From positions 1 to 28,172 of IMG/VR virus record IMGVR_UViG_3300042862_000570: a stretch of DNA of 28,172 bases. The stretch is one strand, 5' to 3'. Below are positions 20,488-26,807 of this stretch, piece after piece. Every line of letters begins with the position of its first letter. The stretch's first letter is position 1. Source of the stretch: a virus. A program made the translations under genes and the position numbers. The notes beneath the pieces were generated by a model. The model was not told where the DNA came from and ran no database searches. It saw only the letters and a list, made by a program, of their open reading frames with translations.

Positions 20488-22176
20488 TTAGATAGTAGCC
20501 AAATCACTGATAAAGATACGACCGTAGAATTCTGGACGGATCATTTTCTTAGCGTAACGAGTCAATAAACCTTTTCTTGGTGTGAAAGTTTCTGGATCGT
20601 AAACTAATGGTGTCATGATTAATGGTACATATGGAGCAAATACAGCACCAGTTTCAAGGAATTGAGCTCCTCTATAACCCATCAAGATAACATTTTCAGT
20701 CATGTAAGGGTTTTTATAAACTGTGTAACGGCTGTTCATTTGACCTGCTTTTTGGATACCAAATGCGTAAGACGCTTTTGTTACATCACCATCAGAAGAT
20801 GAAGCAAATCCTGGGATTGATTCTAAAATCGTTCCTACTGCTGGAGAACATACTAAGAAGTTAGCACCACCACGTAATGTTTTTTGGTGAATTTTGTTAC
20901 TAACTTTTTGCATTTTCGTTCCTAAAGTTTGGAACCACTGACCTTGAGTGTTGAAGAAACCAGCTGTGTTAGTATCCCAAGCTGTTTTAGTAGCATTCAA
21001 GTTAGTGTTATTTTTAGCTGACCAGTACTCATCTGCTGCAGAAGCATCTTGGATCAACATATCTAAGTTCTCTAAATCGATTTCTAATGCGATGTATTCA
21101 GACATAATAGATGTTAATTCTGCTTCAGCATCCAATGATTGGTAAGCGTTTAAATCTTGAGCGAACTCAGGAGTCCATTGTGCTTTCAACTTACGAGTTT
21201 TAGCAACGATAGCCTCTGATTTCATTTTGATATCAATTTGAGGAATAGCTAATTGATCAGCAGTTGTTGATTCAGCATTTGAATAACCTGCATTAGCAGC
21301 ATCTTCGAAATCACCTCTGTAGTTATCAGCAGGTTGTACATTGTAATACAACATAGATAAAGCAGAAAGTGCATTAAATCCTGTTTTATTTCCAGCAAAT
21401 ACAAAAGTAATTTGAGTTTCAGCTGTATTTACTGAAGTATATTGTGGTAATAAATTAGCAGCACCAAATGAACCTGATTCTAATACAAATGCACGAACAC
21501 CTTTTGGATCGAATTTACGTCCATTTTGTGTAGGTCCAGTTACAGTCATATAAGAATAAGTAGATCCTGCTGCAACTGAAGCAGATAACTCATTAGCATA
21601 CTCAACCATATCCCAAGTTGCAGAACCTGAAGCTACTGGAGTTAATGAAGCTGTGAATTGGTTTACAGAGTAAGCAAAACGACCAGCACCATAAAGACCT
21701 TGTGAAGGATCAGCACCTAATGCTGGGTTTGTGTTACCGTACATAGATGAACTAGCAGCATAAACATCTCCTGCAGGTCCGAAGTTACCAACTGGAGCTT
21801 TTTTATCTTGTCCATATTGGAAATCTAAGAAGAAAACTAGACCTGAAGGTAAGTTCATTGGTTGTACAGACATGAATTCTTTAGTTGATAAAGAACCAAA
21901 TACTTTACGTACCAATGGTAAAGCTACACCAGCCCAAGTTTCACCTTGTCCTGCATTGAATCCTGAACCTCCAACTTGTGTGTTAGAAGATTCGATAACC
22001 AATTGTTTAGCTTGGTTTTCAAGGATCATAGCCATGTTGTTTTTAGAAACTTCGCTATCAAGTCCTTCTAATAGACCTGTTTTCCCCCATTTTGACGCCA
22101 TTCTTACGGCATCGCTCTGCATGTTTTTGTAACTTCCTGCAGCGCTTTCTAGTAATGAATTAATACTATTTGACAT
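20488..22176 (-). CDS. Major capsid protein, gp23-like
   Basis: 562 residues. Forms the hexameric shell lattice. Family signatures: GGSGFNAGQGETWAGVALPL then VRKVFGSLSTKEFMSVQPMN (residues 69-108), the strongly conserved KLKAQWTPEFAQDLNAYQSL then DAEAELTSIMSEYIALEID (residues 329-368), NFLVCSPAVGTILESIPGF, and the C-terminal PLVYDPETFTPRKGLLTRYA then PEFYGRIFISDL. T4 gp23 is trimmed after residue 65 by the gp21 protease at an (I/L)-x-E site. Here QLVIE-SSN places a matching cut after Glu62. It has its own terminator and lies 23 nt downstream of the scaffold gene with three TTTAAAA repeats between. Sequence and context agree fully. Confidence 0.96.
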   Translation of the reverse strand: MSNSINSLLESAAGSYKNMQSDAVRMASKWGKTGLLEGLDSEVSKNNMAMILENQAKQLVIESSNTQVGGSGFNAGQGETWAGVALPLVRKVFGSLSTKEFMSVQPMNLPSGLVFFLDFQYGQDKKAPVGNFGPAGDVYAASSSMYGNTNPALGADPSQGLYGAGRFAYSVNQFTASLTPVASGSATWDMVEYANELSASVAAGSTYSYMTVTGPTQNGRKFDPKGVRAFVLESGSFGAANLLPQYTSVNTAETQITFVFAGNKTGFNALSALSMLYYNVQPADNYRGDFEDAANAGYSNAESTTADQLAIPQIDIKMKSEAIVAKTRKLKAQWTPEFAQDLNAYQSLDAEAELTSIMSEYIALEIDLENLDMLIQDASAADEYWSAKNNTNLNATKTAWDTNTAGFFNTQGQWFQTLGTKMQKVSNKIHQKTLRGGANFLVCSPAVGTILESIPGFASSSDGDVTKASYAFGIQKAGQMNSRYTVYKNPYMTENVILMGYRGAQFLETGAVFAPYVPLIMTPLVYDPETFTPRKGLLTRYAKKMIRPEFYGRIFISDLATI

Positions 22177-22199
22177 TGTTTTAAATTTTAAATTTTAAA
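22177..22199 (-). promoter_or_regulatory. Triple TTTAAAA tract before the capsid start
   Basis: The gap between scaffold stop and capsid ATG reads TTTAAAA three times in a row, then CA. It contains no Shine-Dalgarno sequence. It may act as an unstructured, A-rich ribosome loading site for the most strongly translated virion gene; this is inference. Confidence 0.4.
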
Positions 22200-23474
22200 T
22201 TAAATAATTCCAGCCAATTTTTGCATTCTTGTAAATGCTTCGTTTGACTCAACGATTGGTTTTTTAACGCTTGGTGTCATTTGTGATTTTGATGCGCTAC
22301 CTAGGTTTTCTTTAATCGCATTTTTAGAAACTTTAATACCCTCGTTTAATGTTTCAAATACCATTTTCACTTCACCTACGTTTTTAGCTTTATCAAAAGA
22401 ACTTAATACTTTTACTTTTTGGTTTTCATTCAAATTTTTAGCTTTGAATATTTTGTTTGTGTAAAGTAATTTTGCGTTTAATAAATTGATTTCATTCAAT
22501 TCATTTTTAAGAGTTTCGATCGTTTCGTATGCTTCATTCAATTCTTCTTCCATACCTTCACGAGCAATACTAACTGTACCTGCAGAACCTGCAGCTAATT
22601 TTTGTAGTAAAGATCTTGAATCTCCGAAAAGTTCTCTTTTGAACTCATTCATATTATCGATTACTTTCTCAGCTGGGTCTTCTTTCTGAAGTTTTCCAAA
22701 TTCAACGAATGCTTTTCTTAAAAGTGGATCAGCAAGAGCTTTTTTCTTAGCTGGGTCTGTTTCAGCAGCAAGTGATTTAACTACATCATCATTATCTGCT
22801 AATAATTGAGCGATAACAGTTTTGTAATTTCTTCCACCTTTTTTACCCATACCGAAAAGTTCTTCTAACTCTTCTTCACTTTCGTACATTGGTTCTTTTT
22901 CTTCGTCCATGTCCTCGATTTCTCTTAATAATTCTGCTAAGTCGACTTCTTCTTCGTCTTCGATTTCGATTTCTTCTTCGCCTTCAGCTTCTTCTCCACC
23001 TTCTTCACCTTCGTGACCAGCTTCAAGTTCACCTGCTTCGATCATGTCTTTGATAACGTCTTCAATCATTGATTTTAGATCCTCATCAGTCATGTCTTCT
23101 AGTTCGATTGGTTCACCTTCTTCTTCACCTTCTTCAGATTCTTCAGATTCCTCTTCTTCTTCTTCTTCGGCTTCGTTGATAGCTTCATCCATATCTTCCT
23201 CTTCATTTAGCTCCGCTAAAAGTTCTTCCAAATCAATTTCCATCATATCTTTATCTTCTCCTTCTTCCATAGCGTCTTTGTCTTCCATTTCGTACATGTC
23301 TTTGTCTTCCATTTCATCCATTTCTTCCATTTCTTGAAGTTTCATTGATAACATTGATTTTAATTGAGGTGTGAAGGCTTCTTCTAGAGCAGCTTTTGCA
23401 TTTGCTATTGCAGTTTCTTTAACAGCTTTAGCGTCAGCGATTGCTTCTTTAAGCATTTCTCTGTTTGTTGCCAT
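22200..23474 (-). CDS. Prohead scaffold/core protein, gp22-like
   Basis: 424 residues. Internal scaffold around which the capsid assembles and which is later digested by the prohead protease. After a helical start (MATNREMLKEAIADAKAVKE), residues ~45-215 are extremely acidic, with runs of E/D/M (MEEMDEMEDKDMYEMEDKDA and EEEEEEESEESEEGEEEGEP). The C-terminal half is helical and less charged, with the conserved EELNEAYETIETLKNELNEI, NLLNAKLLYTNKIFKAKNLN and SFDKAKNVGEVKMVFETL block and a final FTRMQKLAGII as in other T4-like scaffolds. The position between protease and capsid genes matches T4 21-22-23. The ATG has an AGGA five bases upstream, one of the few Shine-Dalgarno-like sites here. The acidic part may be extended by simple codon repeats. 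Confidence 0.9.
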   Translation of the reverse strand: MATNREMLKEAIADAKAVKETAIANAKAALEEAFTPQLKSMLSMKLQEMEEMDEMEDKDMYEMEDKDAMEEGEDKDMMEIDLEELLAELNEEEDMDEAINEAEEEEEEESEESEEGEEEGEPIELEDMTDEDLKSMIEDVIKDMIEAGELEAGHEGEEGGEEAEGEEEIEIEDEEEVDLAELLREIEDMDEEKEPMYESEEELEELFGMGKKGGRNYKTVIAQLLADNDDVVKSLAAETDPAKKKALADPLLRKAFVEFGKLQKEDPAEKVIDNMNEFKRELFGDSRSLLQKLAAGSAGTVSIAREGMEEELNEAYETIETLKNELNEINLLNAKLLYTNKIFKAKNLNENQKVKVLSSFDKAKNVGEVKMVFETLNEGIKVSKNAIKENLGSASKSQMTPSVKKPIVESNEAFTRMQKLAGII

Positions 23475-23578
23475 TTTTCCTAAATTTTATTTTGTTGGGA
23501 AAGTACGTTTATTTAAAAAACGTAATAGAATTCATTTAATTGATACCACATAATAGATTGAGGGGGTGGTATATTCGT

Positions 23579-23605
23579 GTTATATGTATGTACACATATA
23601 GTCAA
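23579..23605 (-). promoter_or_regulatory. Sigma70-like promoter before the scaffold gene
   Basis: On the coding strand TTGACT (23605-23600) is followed after 15 nt by TATAAC (23584-23579); reading the first box as TTTGAC gives a 16-nt spacer. It starts directly after the terminator of the protease gene, so a promoter is expected here. The spacing is slightly short. Confidence 0.5.
23582..23599. repeat. Inverted repeat ATATGT-N6-ACATAT overlapping the promoter spacer
   Basis: Perfect 6-bp arms separated by ATGTAC on the plus strand. The site fills the gap between the -35- and -10-like boxes, where an operator would block RNA polymerase. Short palindromes in AT-rich DNA arise easily, so significance is uncertain. 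Confidence 0.45.
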
Positions 23606-23617
23606 AGTCGCAGAGAT

Positions 23618-23642
23618 AAAAAAAGGCTCTCAAAAGAGAGCC
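23618..23642 (-). terminator. Intrinsic terminator after the prohead protease gene
   Basis: On the coding strand GGCTCTC-TTTT-GAGAGCC is a perfect 7-bp stem with a 4-nt loop and is followed by seven T. It ends the portal-to-protease unit. Confidence 0.92.
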
Positions 23643-23666
23643 AATCGTATGTTGTGGTTTGTTGTT

Positions 23667-24299
23667 TTAAAATATTGGGCATGTACCTTTAGCACATAAT
23701 ATTTCAGTAATTAATGAATTTGTTTTAGCGTATGGATCTAAAAATGTTGAACGGGATTCGTTTAACGCACCGTTTTTCATCCATGAATCTGGGTTAGATG
23801 GGTTGGAAACTAAATCCCAAGTTAGCAATTCGAAGTCATCTTGTACTTCCATTACACCACTTATTTCTTTTAAGGAACCCATCCCACGAGAAGAAATCCC
23901 AATTAACAAACCATTTTTAACTAATGCACCTGCTATACGGCCAGATGAAGTACCTAAATCACCCATGTCAGAGAAAATTTCTACTTTACCCCATATTTCA
24001 TCACCTTTCCAATACAATTCACGTACCGCATGAGATGCGTTTTTAAGGTTGATTACTTGCGAGTCAGGATGATCCAATTCACCACATGTTTCAGTTGATT
24101 TCATTTGGATTTTACGTGCAAAATTGTCGATTTCACGTTCCCATAATTCTCTAGGATAGTAGCGACCATTACCGTTTTTAACTTCGACAGTAGCCAATAT
24201 CCCTTCAACGAAAACATTTCCGTTGTTTTTCATTCCTTCCAATAATGAAAGTGGTTTAGGACTGAAGTGTCTAGTTTCTATTAATAGTTGCTTATTCAT
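23667..24299 (-). CDS. Prohead core protease, gp21-like
   Basis: 210 residues. Serine protease that digests the scaffold and trims capsid proteins in the maturing prohead. Like T4 gp21 it begins with QLLIET. FVEGILATVEVKNGNGRYYP (residues 30-49) equals T4's YIEGIFMQAEVVNRNKRLYP. The catalytic His lies in GELDHPDS (His77), and the catalytic Ser is in GISSRGMGSL (Ser136/Ser137, T4 GVSSRGLGSL). ELYWKGDEIWGKVEIF and VSNPSNPDSWM complete the family pattern. The C-terminal tail (NESRSTFLDPYAK onward) may be removed by self-processing. It starts 1 nt after the stop of the 388-residue gene and is followed by a strong terminator. Confidence 0.93.
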   Translation of the reverse strand: MNKQLLIETRHFSPKPLSLLEGMKNNGNVFVEGILATVEVKNGNGRYYPRELWEREIDNFARKIQMKSTETCGELDHPDSQVINLKNASHAVRELYWKGDEIWGKVEIFSDMGDLGTSSGRIAGALVKNGLLIGISSRGMGSLKEISGVMEVQDDFELLTWDLVSNPSNPDSWMKNGALNESRSTFLDPYAKTNSLITEILCAKGTCPIF

Positions 24300-24300
24300 C

Positions 24301-25467
24301 TTAGTAATCCATTCCGTTCATTTTACCTTCTAGATCTTGGTATAATCTTTCTTGGTCATCATCTGATAAATTTGGGTAATTGGGCATAATTGAGTCAATT
24401 TCTTCACCTTCATCATATCTTTGTTCAGCATCTGCTTTAGCCTCTAAATATTCTGCAGTTGGTTCAACTTCAATTTCACCTAATACTTCAGTTTTTTTAG
24501 CTTTACCTTTACCTTTACCCATCATTTTCTCTAATTTAGCTTTTGCTTTTTCTAGAGATTTAATGTCTTTTTCAATTTCTTTTACTTTTTTCTTGTCAGT
24601 AAGGTCTTTCATATCCTCATCCTCATCAAGTTTAGTAAGTTGAGATTGTTTTTTATCAATTAGGGCTTGTACTTTTTCTAATTTAGAAGCAATAATTTCA
24701 TGTTCTGCTTCTTTGTTGATAGCAGCTAATTCTTTTTCAACACCTTCTTTTAATGATGTTTTTGATGTTGTTGCTAATTCTTCAGCAATCATCTCACGAA
24801 TTGCTTTACGTAATTTATTTTCTTCTTCGTTAATTGGTTGGATTGATTCTTTTAAATCACCATATCCTGATGCTTTGTATTTCCCTTTAGCCTCTTTTGG
24901 AGTACCTAAACCAGGAGCTTCAGTTACATATCCTAAACTTTTTTCTCCAAATTGACCTTCTTTTGTATAGAAAATAGGATCTTTTTGTAAATTTTTCATT
25001 ACTATATCCTTTAATTCTTGCATTGTTTTATCTGCATTTTTAGGATCTTTCATTTCAGCATAATATCCAGTCATTACCTGATCAAAAATCAAGTTATCTA
25101 GGTTTTTATCATCTTTACGATCAAAATTATGGGAAGCATCTTCTTCAACCTTTTTAGATGGTTTCTTTTCTTCAGCTTTTACTTTCTCGTCTTCATTTTC
25201 TTTTTTCTTAGCTTCAGCCAAAAATGCCTCATATGCTAATTCATATGATTCTTTTTTCTTTGGTTCAAATATAGAATTAACAGAATTTAAACCAATTACA
25301 TTTTCTGTAATGATTTTTTTAGTTTGTAACGATGCTACAGCTTCTTCAAACGTAGCTGCATTACGAACGATATTAGGGAATTGACGTTTTGCTTCTGTTA
25401 AGAAAACACCTTTGTGTCCTTTACCTTCTTTGATTAACAAATATTGATCTTGTAGTGTTTTTTTCAT
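24301..25467 (-). CDS. Lysine/glutamate-rich probable prohead core protein
   Basis: 388 residues. Not a T4 homologue I can name. The first ~75 residues are a defined motif region (QDQYLLIKEGKGHKGVFLTE, AKRQFPNIVRNAATFEEAVA, SLQTKKIITEN), which I recall at the start of similar proteins in other marine phages. After it come a charged linker (EDEKVKAEEKKPSKKVEED), a conserved-looking NLIFDQVMTGYYAEMKDPKN, then coiled-coil-like K/E segments (KEIEKDIKSLEKAKAKLEKM) and an acidic end (EQRYDEGEEIDSIMPNYPNL). Such composition and the place just before the protease suit an internal core protein that is degraded in maturation; EVE and IEVE sequences could be gp21-type cut sites. The role is inferred from context. 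Confidence 0.7.
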   Translation of the reverse strand: MKKTLQDQYLLIKEGKGHKGVFLTEAKRQFPNIVRNAATFEEAVASLQTKKIITENVIGLNSVNSIFEPKKKESYELAYEAFLAEAKKKENEDEKVKAEEKKPSKKVEEDASHNFDRKDDKNLDNLIFDQVMTGYYAEMKDPKNADKTMQELKDIVMKNLQKDPIFYTKEGQFGEKSLGYVTEAPGLGTPKEAKGKYKASGYGDLKESIQPINEEENKLRKAIREMIAEELATTSKTSLKEGVEKELAAINKEAEHEIIASKLEKVQALIDKKQSQLTKLDEDEDMKDLTDKKKVKEIEKDIKSLEKAKAKLEKMMGKGKGKAKKTEVLGEIEVEPTAEYLEAKADAEQRYDEGEEIDSIMPNYPNLSDDDQERLYQDLEGKMNGMDY

Positions 25468-25919
25468 TATTTTTCTGTTAATAGTTGTTTTACCTCTCTT
25501 AAGTAACTTAATACCATTTCAATAGGTTGTGTTATATCATATGAACCGGCGTTTCCGCTATATAATTCAATTGTTTCATTTTTTGCATTAGAAACTAAAG
25601 GTGTAATATCATTTAATAGTTTTTCAATTTCATCTAAACCGTCTAAACGTTTTTGTTGAAATTCATTAACTTCATTTAATGTATCCTCGTTCCAAAGTTT
25701 CGTAACTGGTAATCCAGATCCTTTGATTTTATCAGGAACTGGTTTGAAACCTAATTTATAATAATAAATATTTTTAGTTCCTTTAGAGTTTGTTTTAGAA
25801 GCAAATGCTGCCGGTGTAGCATAACCTTCACCTTGACCAGCAGAAAAAGATGCACCACCTTGTCCGGTAGCGCTCATTTCTTTAATTTTTGCTCTAATTT
25901 TTTCTTTAAGCTTATCCAT
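25467..25919 (-). CDS. Unidentified head-region protein
   Basis: 150 residues, no named family. After a basic start (MDKLKEKIRAKIKEMSATGQ) there is a GGASFSAGQGEGYATPAAFA segment resembling the G-rich GGSGFNAGQGETW stretch in the major capsid protein of this window. The rest is helical, with LNEVNEFQQKRLDGLDEIEK, LLNDITPLVSNAKNETIELY and PIEMVLSYLREVKQLLTEK. The start overlaps the preceding gene by 8 nt and the stop shares a base with the next start, so it is expressed with the two flanking unknown genes. A minor core or decoration protein for the head is plausible from position alone. Confidence 0.7.
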   Translation of the reverse strand: MDKLKEKIRAKIKEMSATGQGGASFSAGQGEGYATPAAFASKTNSKGTKNIYYYKLGFKPVPDKIKGSGLPVTKLWNEDTLNEVNEFQQKRLDGLDEIEKLLNDITPLVSNAKNETIELYSGNAGSYDITQPIEMVLSYLREVKQLLTEK

Positions 25920-26769
25920 TTACTGTTTCTAACTCGTTAATTAAATCATAATATTGTAACAAGTCAACTAAATCATTATCTGTTACCTTAGCATTTTTAG
26001 CAGGTGGGGTAATCATAGAGATAATTTCGTTGATTTTTATTTTTGTTACTTCATTTTTAGTTTTAGTATTTAATGAAGTTAGTTCTTCTTTAATTTCAAT
26101 TATCTTGTTTGTATAAAACTCTTTTAAACGAGGAGTATTATCAACTGACGTAATGAATTCTTTAAGAATTAGTTTTTGATTTTGGTGTAAATCATCATAT
26201 TTTGTATTGAATGATTCTAAAATCATTTTATATGCAATAAAACGTACATCTTTATCTGATTTAGAAAATTCATCCATTACTTCATCATGAATTTTACTTT
26301 CTTTAATTTGAGCAGCAGTTAAATGCTCTAAAATAGTAACTTTATTGTTAATGGTTTGTACGGGATTTACAGCTTGTGGAGTATTAGTAATTTCTAATAA
26401 TGTATAGAACGCCGCAAATACTTTATAGTTAGGAAGTTTATGATTAAAAAATTCGTTTAAATCATAATGTTTTTGAATTTCACTAATCAAGTTATATTTT
26501 TGTCTTTTAATGACACTTCTATTTAATGTAAGTGAAGAATCAGTTAATGTACTAACAACAATATTTGCTTTAGTTTCAGTTAACGATGTTTTTTTTAAAA
26601 GAGTTTCATATAACTTATACTCACGACCCAATTCCGTTTTAACGAAATATTTTTTAAGTATGTCCTTAGCCGGAGAATCCTTACCATCTAATGTATCGGT
26701 AGTAATTTGTCGAACTAATAATTCGAAAAGGATACCAGTATTCTTATACTTTGAATGTTTAACTTGCAT
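25912..26769 (-). CDS. Unidentified helical protein between portal and head-core genes
   Basis: 285 residues, largely alpha-helical, hydrophilic, with no catalytic motif visible. The N-terminus MQVKHSKYKNTGILFELLVR with QITTDTLDGKDSPAKDILKK and YFVKTELGREYKLYETLLKK is distinctive and is familiar to me from similarly placed genes in other aquatic T4-like phages, where it is annotated as hypothetical. The remaining part (FFNHKLPNYKVFAAFYTLLE, LILKEFITSVDNTPRLKEFY, DLVDLLQYYDLINELETVNG) is a series of amphipathic helices. It lies directly after the portal gene, with an ATATTTATAA element 17 nt before its ATG. A morphogenesis role (portal- or core-associated) is an inference from conserved position. 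Confidence 0.72.
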   Translation of the reverse strand: MQVKHSKYKNTGILFELLVRQITTDTLDGKDSPAKDILKKYFVKTELGREYKLYETLLKKTSLTETKANIVVSTLTDSSLTLNRSVIKRQKYNLISEIQKHYDLNEFFNHKLPNYKVFAAFYTLLEITNTPQAVNPVQTINNKVTILEHLTAAQIKESKIHDEVMDEFSKSDKDVRFIAYKMILESFNTKYDDLHQNQKLILKEFITSVDNTPRLKEFYTNKIIEIKEELTSLNTKTKNEVTKIKINEIISMITPPAKNAKVTDNDLVDLLQYYDLINELETVNG

Positions 26770-26786
26770 TCTATTATATTATTTAT

Positions 26787-26796
26787 TTATAAATAT
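26787..26796 (-). promoter_or_regulatory. ATATTTATAA element after the portal gene
   Basis: Exact decamer 17 nt before the ATG of the 285-residue gene and 11 nt after the portal stop. Confidence 0.5.
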
Positions 26797-26807
26797 ATGA
26801 AATTTCC

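Larger units (their letters stand above)
23475..23617 (-). promoter_or_regulatory. Untranslated leader of the scaffold-capsid unit
   Basis: Longest gene-free stretch in the window (with the adjoining terminator, 192 bp). No minus-strand coding sequence fits it. It contains a promoter-like element and a dyad (listed separately) near the terminator. About 100 nt of AT-rich leader follow, including a GGGGG-complement C-run (CCACCCCCTC on the coding strand). No further structure is clear to me. Confidence 0.6.

Noticed and set aside
23044-23337. Plus-strand serine-rich open frame
   Set aside because: Shadow of the acidic GAA/GAT codon runs of the scaffold gene on the other strand.
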